From: Catellatospora paridis
GTDB taxonomy: Bacteria > Actinomycetota > Actinomycetes > Mycobacteriales > Micromonosporaceae
Assembly: GCF_009720365.1 (NCBI RefSeq)
Contig: NZ_WBZD01000020.1
Coordinates: 62,001 to 126,000 of the forward strand
Direction: 5' to 3'
DNA: 64,000 bases
A program made the position numbers and the translations under genes. The notes under the pieces were generated by a model. The model was not told the origin of the DNA, made no database searches, and was given only the letters and a program-made list of their open reading frames with translations. Positions 50,848-58,228 of this stretch are shown here, piece by piece. Position 1 is the stretch's first letter. Each line of letters begins with the position of its first letter.

Positions 50848-50857
50848 GCCTCTCCGG

Positions 50858-50898
50858 TGGAGCCGAGGGGACTCGAACCCCTGACCCCCACACTGCCA
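50858..50898 (-). other. Attachment site: 3' part of a tRNA gene
   Basis: On the minus strand the T arm AGGGG-TTCGAGT-CCCCT and acceptor strand CGGCTCC plus A are intact, but no 5' acceptor or D arm follows in the next 60 bases. The end is like actinobacterial tRNA-Ala. This is the remnant left when an element integrates in a tRNA 3' end; the complete tRNA should lie beyond the right edge, past the integrase. Confidence 0.7.
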
Positions 50899-51004
50899 GG
50901 ACTGAGCGAGGGATAGCGCCCCACCAGGCAAGCCTCTGACCTGCATCCTTGCGACGGTCCGCACCCCGACTCACCGCCATTCCCCGTTGCGTGCCCCTCG
51001 ATGT

Positions 51005-51120
51005 GGCACGGATGCGGCACGGATAAATCACATACACCTATACGCATATTACTATGTTTTGTTAACTAGGTGAGCTTGCTGAAACATCAGCGCGCAGCGG
51101 CAGCGCGCAAGTGTTTCAGC
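51005..51120. repeat. Direct and inverted repeats near the left attachment site
   Basis: GGCACGGAT occurs at 51005-51013 and 51016-51024 (period 11), resembling arm-type sites for an integrase. An inverted repeat follows, GCTGAAACA (51078-51086) with TGTTTCAGC (51112-51120), and an inner GCGCGC pair. The gap 50899-51304 has no gene; these repeats and the copy at 51130 are all that is visible in it. Confidence 0.55.
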
Positions 51121-51129
51121 CGCTCTTCC

Positions 51130-51240
51130 CGATCATGAGGGACGCGGGGGACAGCATGATCACTCAGTTGTCCCTCATGATCAGTTATGTTCGTGCCGGT
51201 CAGGGCCAATTGGGGGACACCGGGGACACGGGGGACACCA
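51130..51240 (-). repeat. Element-internal repeat (copy B) with GGGGACAC units
   Basis: On the minus strand it contains GTGTCCCCC repeats, then CTGACCGG, then AACTGATCATGAGGGAC and CATGCTGTCCCCCG. It aligns over about 105 bp, at roughly 75% identity by eye, with 63291-63400 (direct strand). A 13-bp inverted repeat GATCATGAGGGAC (51131-51143 with 51170-51182) is inside it. Confidence 0.75.
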
Positions 51241-51304
51241 CTCCGCCACAGTCCTTCGGGTTGCAGCGCGAGATGCGCTACCGCTCGCGGTATTGTCATC
51301 GATC

Positions 51305-52126
51305 GTGGACGCTCTGACTGACGACCCTTTGGCGCTCCCCGATCAGGACGTCCTGATTGAGGGCGTACCAGACCATCTCGTGGAACCGCTGCGCGCATGG
51401 CTCAGAAGTCAGCTCCGCAGCAAGTCAGAATGGAACGAGGTGTTGGCGCGGGCAATCCTTCTGCGAATTCGTCGGTCGAAGGCACCCCAGGTCAACTACT
51501 ACGGAACTGCGCTGGTCAACTGCCCGCAAGGCGATTTGCTCAGGGCGATCAACGCTCTTCTGCAGTTGGTTGACAAGAAACACCTTAAGATTGACACCTT
51601 CGAGCTAGATCACCTCCTGTCATTCGGTGGATCTGCATATCGAGTCAGCAGCGACCTCGATCGCCTCGTTCACCGCGTGCCAGAGCAAGCGCAGGCCGCA
51701 TTCGATACGGCGGCAAAGACCGCGCCAGAAGCCGCCGCACGTCACCTCCAAGATGCCTGGGTGGCGACGTACGGGCTAGACCCGGATTACGACAAGGCAG
51801 TCTCTTCATCAATAAAGGCAGTTGAGGAGATACTGCTTCCCCTCGTTAGCCCCACCAACGACGGTCACCGCACTTTGACGAAGAGTCTTGCCACGCTGAA
51901 ACGTGAGGCATCCGACTGGGAGGTCGCGTTGCCGAACCTGCCTTCCGGCTCGTCCGCCATTTCGATCTTGAGCGACTTGATGCACGCAATGATGAAGGCG
52001 CACTCCTCGCGTCATGGTGGATCATCCACATCTCGAATTCCATTCGCAGTTGAAGCGGAAACCGTGCTCCACCTCGCGATTGCGCTTGTTCAAGTGCTAT
52101 CGATCGGCGGGCTGAAGAAGGCATAG
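51305..52126 (+). CDS. Cargo protein of unknown function with Abi_C/HEPN-like C-terminal region
   Basis: 273 aa from the GTG at 51305 (a TTG at 51293 is possible). TATTGT at 51291-51296 looks like a -10 box only 9 bases upstream, so the mRNA may be leaderless. The protein is soluble and mainly helical. The C-terminal part, with SSIKAVEEILLPLVSP, then ILSDLMHAMMKAHSSRHGG and a last long helix, resembles widespread uncharacterised actinobacterial proteins and the layout of Abi_C-type domains. Base composition is clearly lower in GC than the flanking chromosome. It may be a defence gene; not shown. Confidence 0.65.
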   Translation: MDALTDDPLALPDQDVLIEGVPDHLVEPLRAWLRSQLRSKSEWNEVLARAILLRIRRSKAPQVNYYGTALVNCPQGDLLRAINALLQLVDKKHLKIDTFELDHLLSFGGSAYRVSSDLDRLVHRVPEQAQAAFDTAAKTAPEAAARHLQDAWVATYGLDPDYDKAVSSSIKAVEEILLPLVSPTNDGHRTLTKSLATLKREASDWEVALPNLPSGSSAISILSDLMHAMMKAHSSRHGGSSTSRIPFAVEAETVLHLAIALVQVLSIGGLKKA

Positions 52127-52341
52127 ACCCGCATCGCCGCACAGCAGCCCACAGCAGTTCGGCCCAGCCCATCAGTCCGAAGTCCAGCACTCGCCGCCGC
52201 ATCGTCGCTGAGCGCCGCGGCTGGTGCGCCCGGCCGAAGATCGAGCCTTCCGGTCAGCACATGTTCGGCCGCTACCGGATCGCCGGCCGCAATCCGGTAG
52301 CCGCGACGCACGTTGCGCGCCGCCAGCTCGGCGAACTTCAT
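52090..52341 (-). CDS. Small protein of unknown function downstream of a repeat-borne promoter
   Basis: 83 aa starting MKFAELAARNVRRGYRIAAG. GGAGCTGATC precedes the ATG, a good ribosome site, and its 5' region is copy C of the element-internal repeat. The C-terminal half is poor in recognisable structure, and the end overlaps the convergent cargo gene by 37 bp, so the gene may be truncated. GC content is higher than in the neighbouring cargo genes. Confidence 0.5.
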   Translation of the reverse strand: MKFAELAARNVRRGYRIAAGDPVAAEHVLTGRLDLRPGAPAAALSDDAAASAGLRTDGLGRTAVGCCAAMRVYAFFSPPIDST

Positions 52342-52397
52342 GATCAGCTCCGTTGTTGCTGGTCAGGCCGGGTTGGGGGACACGGAGACACGAGAGT
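52338..52397 (-). repeat. Element-internal repeat (copy C, partial)
   Basis: On the minus strand it reads CGTGTCTCCGTGTCCCCCAA, then GGCCTGACCAG, then CTGATCATG. The order and spacing match copies B (51130-51240) and A (63291-63400). The final ATG is the start codon of the small gene 52090-52341. Confidence 0.65.
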
Positions 52398-52484
52398 CGG
52401 CAAAGGATCGGCCCCAATGCGCACAACCGACTCGGACTGTATGTGGGATGCCCAAGTCCACCAGGCTGAGGCACCATATCGTTC

Positions 52485-54332
52485 GTGTCGATGCCCTCAC
52501 AGAGCACCAGCTCTTCTGGCAGTCATGATCCGCTGATCTCAGAAGCAACGATTTACTACACCTTCACCAGCGCCACCGAAAAGCCACTTGATCTACATAA
52601 GGCAGCGACACGACTACTCAAGTCCGGTGTGGCTGAAACTGTGTGCTCGCCAGCAGAAGGTGAGGTGAGGGTTTCACCGAGGTATCGCCAACTTGCCAAA
52701 CTCCACCGAAAAGCCACCAGGCTCCAGGAGAGCCAGAGGTTACTGTCAGAGGGACAATTTCGGTCGCTGATTACACGGCACCCTCTTATGGCTATGCGGG
52801 TTGCAGCCTCTATCGGCCGCTCACTGCTTCGGGGTGAGATTCCCCAAGAGGACGTGGTAGAAGAGGACACGAGTCCTGATGATTCCACACTTGACGAGGC
52901 AATCGAGCTTATAGAGCGATCCGTTGCCGCCAGACAATCAGTTAGCGGTGCTCAACATGCCATAGAATCGACATTGCTTCGATCTGCCTATCGCGATAGC
53001 GAGCCGTACCTACGCTTGCTTCTACGACCATCTCGGCACTGGCTAATACATATGGCAGGCGGAACACAGCGCGAGATTGACGACTTCGGCTCCCCCAGTC
53101 ACGTTGAGGCGCTTCTGCTAATTCACCGCTCTGGCGTACTACAGATTACGTTCGCACTAACCCTTCCCGAAAATCTCAAAGGCAGCGCCTTTTCCGCTTT
53201 TACCTTCGGCGGAAATCTTGTTTGTCAAGCATCCGAGATATCCGAACCAATAATTGCGAACGCCGCACGCGATCGTTACGAGAGAGATGTTTCACACTGG
53301 CTGGGAGAATGGAGGGAGGAGGAAGAGGAGGGAACACGCTGGCGGCGAATGCAGTTCAGGGAGCACGCAAGCTTTGCAGACCTGTTTGCGCTATATATTG
53401 ACGCAATTCTAAAAGTCGTGAAACAGGATGGTGGGCATGAATGGCAGTGCTATCCAGTAATCTGTATCGACAAGGTCACATGCTGCGATGGCGAATCTGA
53501 GTGGCTAGAGGCTCACGGGGCATACATGGCGACCATCTGCAACGGTGGGCCGTCGAAGCTACGAGAGTCAGCCATTGCCGAGCTGTCACCAAAGAACCGA
53601 TCCCTCGTGCCTGACCATTCAGTTTTCGTGACGGCTACCAATAGTTTGCGTATTGCGTGGACGGAGTCCGATTACGAAAGCTCCTTCATCGACCATCTTC
53701 AACTGATCGTTCCGATCGAAATCACTCTACTTCAACATTGGCAGCTCAGAAACCTTGAGTCCCGCCTACACGCTACAGATGAACGCGGATTCGATGTGCA
53801 GGCAGTCCAACACGAGGCAATCTACGGACTTCGCGAGTATCGACAAAGCAGCCTTCAGCACGGCACTGCAATCGAATTAACTGAGCACCTACTAGGTGCG
53901 TGGCGGACAGAGAGGCTCCACGCACGGATCATCGATTCGCTGGATCAGCTACAACAACTTGCAGCCATGGAGCAAACCCGCCAGTCGGCCAGCCGAGCCA
54001 ACCGTCTAGCAGCGGCAGCAGTAGTGGTCGCCCTCGCTGTCGGATTGCCCGCCATCGAGGACACCATGGAAATCGCTAAGAAGATACCCGAAGATGGACT
54101 ATGGGGAACGCTCGCATGGCCACTAAAGCACTTCGCCAATCAGGGCGATCTCGGCTATTGGAAGCTCTACATAGTCCTACTAGGAACTGTGACCGCCGCA
54201 TACATCGCGCTGCTGCTAAAACGCTATCGTTTCGGGGTCATGGTACTGCGCAGGGCTGGATACTCTTGGCAACAGGTAACAATTGCCAGTCCGTCGCAGC
54301 GAAGCGAAGAGGGCGCTGACTCCGACGGGTAA
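52485..54332 (+). CDS. Large cargo membrane protein of unknown function, two C-terminal helices
   Basis: 615 aa from a GTG (ATG two codons later is an alternative). The first 500 residues are hydrophilic, with an alpha-helical middle and an acidic stretch (EWREEEEEG). A long helix near 470-510 leads into a membrane helix (about 511-530), a 38-residue loop, and a second helix (about 563-582). This layout recalls CorA-like channels, but no GMN motif is visible. The GC content is about 50% where sampled, against over 70% in the chromosome, so it was acquired from elsewhere. It may work with the gene at 51305. Confidence 0.7.
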   Translation: MSMPSQSTSSSGSHDPLISEATIYYTFTSATEKPLDLHKAATRLLKSGVAETVCSPAEGEVRVSPRYRQLAKLHRKATRLQESQRLLSEGQFRSLITRHPLMAMRVAASIGRSLLRGEIPQEDVVEEDTSPDDSTLDEAIELIERSVAARQSVSGAQHAIESTLLRSAYRDSEPYLRLLLRPSRHWLIHMAGGTQREIDDFGSPSHVEALLLIHRSGVLQITFALTLPENLKGSAFSAFTFGGNLVCQASEISEPIIANAARDRYERDVSHWLGEWREEEEEGTRWRRMQFREHASFADLFALYIDAILKVVKQDGGHEWQCYPVICIDKVTCCDGESEWLEAHGAYMATICNGGPSKLRESAIAELSPKNRSLVPDHSVFVTATNSLRIAWTESDYESSFIDHLQLIVPIEITLLQHWQLRNLESRLHATDERGFDVQAVQHEAIYGLREYRQSSLQHGTAIELTEHLLGAWRTERLHARIIDSLDQLQQLAAMEQTRQSASRANRLAAAAVVVALAVGLPAIEDTMEIAKKIPEDGLWGTLAWPLKHFANQGDLGYWKLYIVLLGTVTAAYIALLLKRYRFGVMVLRRAGYSWQQVTIASPSQRSEEGADSDG

Positions 54333-54479
54333 GCCACATGCCGCCGTTAGACGGATGCGATCATGTAGCAAGCTCATCTGCGCTACTGAATTAGCGTCCG
54401 CTCGGCCCTCGCCTGGTTGGGTGGCAATGCCGGTAACACGGCCATCATGTCGAGGTCGCTCCAACCAGATCGGACACGG

Positions 54480-55022
54480 TCACGACCGGTAGCTGGACAC
54501 CTCACCGACTTCGCGCTCGAAAAGAGCCCCGGAGCCGCGATGCCCATAGTTCATCGTCCGGACGTGTCGGAAGCCCTGACGCTCGTAGTAACTGTGGAGT
54601 GCGTGGTTCGTCTGCCATGCGTCGAGCCGAAGCCAGCGCTTGCCCTGGCGGGCGGCTTCAGCCGCTGCCCAGTCGAGAAGCGCCTTGCCCACGTCTCCGC
54701 CAGCCGCCTGACGGCTAACGATCATGCGGTGAACGTACAGTGCCTCTTCCGGCCGGTCCTCCGGAGCCCAGAATTCCGGGTCAGCGAATTCGTCGAGTGT
54801 CAACGTCCCAACAACCTGGTTATTGAGGCGCGCGACATAACATGTCCCGGCCAGGATTGCCCTCTCGATCCGCCCACGAACTTGCTCCAGGTGCTGCACC
54901 TGCGACACGCCAGCAGGCTGCCACTGCCCCAGCCCTTTGCTCTTCAACCATGCCTGCGCCTCGCGGTACAGATCGAAGATCGCGTCGAGGTCGGCCGGAA
55001 ACGCAAGGCCCATCTCGAACAT
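54480..55022 (-). CDS. GNAT family N-acetyltransferase of the integrative element
   Basis: 180 aa. The core has an N-terminal DLDAIFDLYREAQAWLKSKG helix and the acetyl-CoA region VHRMIVSRQAAGGDVGKALLDWA, followed by LRLDAWQTNHALHSYYERQGFRHV, typical of GNAT enzymes. The substrate is unknown. Its start overlaps the stop of the GntR regulator gene by one base (TGATG), so the two are one unit under the regulator's control. Confidence 0.85.
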   Translation of the reverse strand: MFEMGLAFPADLDAIFDLYREAQAWLKSKGLGQWQPAGVSQVQHLEQVRGRIERAILAGTCYVARLNNQVVGTLTLDEFADPEFWAPEDRPEEALYVHRMIVSRQAAGGDVGKALLDWAAAEAARQGKRWLRLDAWQTNHALHSYYERQGFRHVRTMNYGHRGSGALFEREVGEVSSYRS

Positions 55023-55792
55023 CAGCTTTCGGCTTCCTTCGCCCGGTCCCGCTCGAACACGATGACGTGGCGATCACCAGGAAGGATGTTGATCACGACG
55101 CGCACCGGACGGCCGTCCTCTGTTAGCCCAGTACAGATGTGGCAGGAGACAGGGGTTCCTGGACCGAGCTGGAGTCGTGCGGCCTCGTCTGGAGTGGGCA
55201 TCCGTACGTAGATTTCATCAAGCGCGCGAACCTGATGTGCACCGTTCTCCGTGAGCACCTGATTCGCCCCACGCGCGATGTCGTGCGGCATCATGATCTC
55301 AGTTCCCTGCGCGAGCGCCAGCGGGAAGTAGCTGTCGTTAGTGTTGTACGGCTCGCCATCCAGATACCGGACGCGCCGGCGCACTACCGCCAACTCCCCC
55401 GGTTCGAGTCGCAGCCTCTTCGCAACATCTGATGATGGCTCGACTATCGCCACATCGATCGTCTGCTTAGGCTCTCGACCTGCTTCCGAATGCTCGGCAA
55501 GGAAGATGTCCATCTCAGGGCTCAGGGGTCGAGGCCGGAACTCGGTCTGCGGCCTGTAGTACAGCGGCTTGCGATCTTTGACGAAGTAACCACGTGGCGG
55601 CTGAGGCACGACGAGACCTTCGTTCACCAGCGCGGTTAGTGCCTGCCGTGCGGTCGCACGGGCGACGCTGTAGCGGCTCGTCAGCTCGCTCTCCGTTGGG
55701 AGCTGCGCACCTGGCGCGAGTGTTCCGTCAGTGACCTGATTGCGCAGGTCAGCTGCAATCTGCTGCCACTTGGACCGGCTCTGTCCAGGCAT
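55022..55792 (-). CDS. GntR/HutC-family regulator (KorSA-like)
   Basis: 256 aa from the ATG at 55792 with GAGGGAG upstream. The N-terminal winged helix (about 8-75, with TESELTSRYSVARATARQAL) is followed by a UTRA ligand-binding domain (about 95-245). In pSAM2 the GntR protein KorSA represses transfer and replication genes; the position here, divergent from the transfer operon, suggests the same job. The palindrome CTGTCTAGACAG is present twice in the divergent promoter region. Confidence 0.85.
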   Translation of the reverse strand: MPGQSRSKWQQIAADLRNQVTDGTLAPGAQLPTESELTSRYSVARATARQALTALVNEGLVVPQPPRGYFVKDRKPLYYRPQTEFRPRPLSPEMDIFLAEHSEAGREPKQTIDVAIVEPSSDVAKRLRLEPGELAVVRRRVRYLDGEPYNTNDSYFPLALAQGTEIMMPHDIARGANQVLTENGAHQVRALDEIYVRMPTPDEAARLQLGPGTPVSCHICTGLTEDGRPVRVVINILPGDRHVIVFERDRAKEAES

Positions 55793-55822
55793 TCTCGCTC
55801 CCTCGGGACCTCCAGCGCACAT

Positions 55823-55893
55823 CTGTCTAGACAGTATAGGCAGTGGCCTTGACAAGCCATCACCCATGCGTCACAGTCTTACTGTCTAGACAG
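55823..55893. promoter_or_regulatory. Twin operator sites for the GntR regulator and divergent promoters
   Basis: CTGTCTAGACAG occurs at 55823-55834 and 55882-55893, centre to centre 59 bp, with a half-site ACTGACTAGACG at about 55900. A TTGACA box is at 55849-55854. Perfect palindromes of this sort are typical GntR-family operators; the match to the adjacent gene's product is inferred. Confidence 0.75.
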
Positions 55894-55929
55894 TCTGGAC
55901 TGACTAGACGAGGCTCTGCGTATGGCCAG

Positions 55930-56058
55930 GTGGATGCGGGGAAGGCGACCGACGTCGCACGCCCACAGCTGCCTGTGATCGGTCGTTCCTTGACAAGTGA
56001 ATGGGTGGTCCACCTGCCCGAGAACGAAGGTGGACGCGCACGGCTGAGGTTCGTGTAG
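55930..56058 (+). CDS. Possible small protein at the start of the transfer region
   Basis: 42 aa from a GTG at 55930, ending LPENEGGRARLRFV. The frame stays open further upstream, and the ribosome site is weak. The position, just behind the operator region and before a run of small genes, supports a gene. Nothing is known of its role. Confidence 0.4.
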   Translation: MDAGKATDVARPQLPVIGRSLTSEWVVHLPENEGGRARLRFV

Positions 56059-56180
56059 ATCTGCCCGGCGTGGCCGGGCCTCAGAGCTTTGCAAGTAGCA
56101 CCGGGACGCGGCCCGGCCTGGAAACCATCTGGCCGCGCCCCGGCTTCCCATCCACCCACTGAGTAGGAGGAGGTACCTCC

Positions 56181-56348
56181 ATGGTCGCAAATCTGCGCGT
56201 CACGATCCGCAGCTGCGCCGTGTGGCGCACCTGCGAGTGCGGGGCGCTGGCTCCGCTGTCTGCCGACGAGGACCGCTGTGCGGACTGCCGCAGCGGCAAA
56301 CGTGCCCCCGGCCGTCGCCGGTCGGTGCGTCCCCGAGGAAGGAAGTAG
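56181..56348 (+). CDS. Small zinc-ribbon-like protein
   Basis: 55 aa, behind a perfect AGGAGGAGGT ribosome site. Cys18-x-Cys20 and Cys33-x2-Cys36 suggest a zinc ribbon, and the basic tail (from GKRAPGRRR on) could bind nucleic acid. It opens the co-directional gene series of the element and is followed 8 bp later by the next gene. No family name can be given. Confidence 0.65.
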   Translation: MVANLRVTIRSCAVWRTCECGALAPLSADEDRCADCRSGKRAPGRRRSVRPRGRK

Positions 56349-56355
56349 CGCAACC

Positions 56356-56622
56356 ATGGCTTTCCTGGATGACATCGACGGCCCTTCCGATGCGGAGCTG
56401 GCCGCGGTCGAGCTGGAGTGGCCGCTGATCGCGGCCGAGATGGACCTCGCCGAGATCGAGGCGCAGATGCTGACCGCCGAGTGCGGTCCGGTCGAGCTGG
56501 ACTGGCGCAGGCTGCGCCGGGCGGAGCGGCGCGTGCTGCGGGTCCTGGTCGAGCTGCTCGACCTCACCGACGACGCGAACCGGCAGAGCGAGCAGGAGCA
56601 GCGGTTGGCGGTGGCTGCCTGA
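56356..56622 (+). CDS. Small conserved AICE protein (DUF6284-like)
   Basis: 88 aa from the ATG at 56356, with GAGGAAGGAAG ahead of it. It is acidic and helical; the pattern AAVELEWPLIAAEMDLAEIEAQM and then ELDWRRLRRAERRV resembles small proteins found in many actinomycete integrative elements (assigned from memory to DUF6284). The function is unknown. It overlaps the next gene by one base (TGATG). Confidence 0.65.
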   Translation: MAFLDDIDGPSDAELAAVELEWPLIAAEMDLAEIEAQMLTAECGPVELDWRRLRRAERRVLRVLVELLDLTDDANRQSEQEQRLAVAA

Positions 56623-56987
56623 TGAGCGCGCAGATTCCGCCGCACGTGCCCCTGCCCCGGCTGGTGAAGCTCATCGACGCTCACGCCGCTGAGCTGCTCA
56701 ACCCCACAGAGCTTTATCCACAGCTTGTGGACGCAGTCGGCAAGCGCCGCGCCCGCTGGATGTGGGCGGTTGCTCTGGCGATCATCACCGTTCGCGATGA
56801 CCTGGTTCGCGATGACGTGTCCGCTACCGAGGTGTTCGCGTCGCTGTTCGGGCTGATCTTCCTGCTGCTGATGCTCGCGGTTGATGGCTGGTGGGACGGC
56901 GCGCTGTGCGGCGCGGCTGTCGCGCTGTTCGCGGTGTCGCTGACCAAGACCCTGTTCCGGCAGATCCGAGACGAGTGGTGGTCGTGA
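56622..56987 (+). CDS. Small membrane protein of the transfer region
   Basis: 121 aa. The N-terminal 45 residues are soluble. Two or three hydrophobic helices follow (about 46-60, 72-90, 92-108). No domain is recognised. It overlaps both neighbours by one base, so the genes are translated as a chain. In pSAM2-like elements, small Spd membrane proteins at this place help the plasmid spread within recipient hyphae; that role is inferred. Confidence 0.6.
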   Translation: MSAQIPPHVPLPRLVKLIDAHAAELLNPTELYPQLVDAVGKRRARWMWAVALAIITVRDDLVRDDVSATEVFASLFGLIFLLLMLAVDGWWDGALCGAAVALFAVSLTKTLFRQIRDEWWS

Positions 56988-58066
56988 TGGCCAGCCGCTC
57001 TGCGCTTCCCCTCACGCCCGGCGACGCCGGGGCCGTTCCCGCTTCCTGGAGGCACGAGATGGACACCCCTGAGCGGGCCAAGGGTCCGCTGCACCTGCTG
57101 TTCGTGTTCTACCTGGCCATGGCTGGGCTGGCGCTCTACGGCCAGTCCGATGGCCTGATGGCCTGGCTGAACATCGACCGTATCCCTGCGCTGCTGATCG
57201 GGTTCGCGATCGAGCTGCTCGCGGCGGTGCTGCTCGGGTTCGCCGACTGGCGGCGCACCGACCGGGGCGAGCAGGCGATTGCGGCCCGCCTCCTGTCGAT
57301 CGCGGTGGCGCTGGGGGTGGCCGGGCTGAACTTCTTCGGCCATGACGCCAGCGTCGGGCAGCGGCTGCTATTCACCGGGGCGAGCCTGGCCGGATACGCG
57401 GTGTGGACGCTGCACAGCAACGCCCGTCGCCGTGACGCGCTGCGCGCGGCCGGTCGGCTTGCCGGCCAGCCGCCCGTGTTCGGGCTCGGGGCCTGGCTGC
57501 GGGAGCCGAAGGTGGTCTGGCGGGCGCGCCAGCTTGCCACCGCTGACACGGCGCTGAGCGTGCACGACGCGATGGCGCAGGCCCGTGCCGATATGGCGGC
57601 TGAGGAGCGGCACCGGGCGATCGCCGCAGCGCTGCGCCGCAAGCTGGCCAAGTCCCTGGACAGCACTTCGGCGGACATCGCGATGGTGTCTTACGACCTG
57701 GACGAGGTAGCCGCACGGCTGGCCAAGTCCGTGGACTACGGAAGGCTGACCGGACTGCTCGCGGCCGACATCCACCCGGATCGCATCGCCGAGGGCCGGA
57801 CCGCCAAGCGCTCTGCCCCGAATGCTGCGCCGGACGCGGTCCGTGTCGATGATGCGGACAAACCGCAGCCTAAGCCCACCAATACCCGCAAGGCCGACAG
57901 CGGACGTAAGGCGGACGCGGCGACCCGCGTTCGGGCGGCGCTGGCGGACAACCCCGGCGCGACACAGGCCGAGATTGCCCGCGCGGCTCGGACCTCCGAC
58001 CGGACGGTGCGGCGTGTGCTGTCGGCCGCGCGTCCGGACATCGTCGCCATCGCCGCTGCCGCCTGA
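56987..58066 (+). CDS. Four-helix membrane protein with C-terminal HTH (DUF2637-like), spread/transfer role likely
   Basis: 359 aa from the ATG at 56987. Four hydrophobic helices (about 34-55, 63-83, 99-118, 125-143) are followed by a long soluble region. The last 50 residues form a helix-turn-helix, AALADNPGATQAEIARAARTSDRTVRRVL. Membrane proteins of this type, ending in an HTH, are common just upstream of the FtsK-like gene in AICEs and are often annotated DUF2637. The direct DNA target is unknown. Confidence 0.75.
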   Translation: MASRSALPLTPGDAGAVPASWRHEMDTPERAKGPLHLLFVFYLAMAGLALYGQSDGLMAWLNIDRIPALLIGFAIELLAAVLLGFADWRRTDRGEQAIAARLLSIAVALGVAGLNFFGHDASVGQRLLFTGASLAGYAVWTLHSNARRRDALRAAGRLAGQPPVFGLGAWLREPKVVWRARQLATADTALSVHDAMAQARADMAAEERHRAIAAALRRKLAKSLDSTSADIAMVSYDLDEVAARLAKSVDYGRLTGLLAADIHPDRIAEGRTAKRSAPNAAPDAVRVDDADKPQPKPTNTRKADSGRKADAATRVRAALADNPGATQAEIARAARTSDRTVRRVLSAARPDIVAIAAAA

Positions 58067-58228
58067 GGCCGCGGTATCGGCCGATCGCCAACAACCTAAC
58101 TGGCAGTTAGAGGCGGGCGCGTTCTGCGCCCATAGCGTCACTCGCGGTTGGACACAGCGGGGTGCGGCACCAGGCCTGAGAAACCGCGCCGCACCCCTCG
58201 CCCCTCTACCGAAGGAGCTGTCTTCAGC

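Noticed and set aside
54101-54319. Short open frames within the AT-rich cargo gene and in 54333-54479
   Set aside because: They overlap the 615-aa gene in other frames or lack ribosome sites. The 147-bp gap before the acetyltransferase gene shows nothing recognisable.
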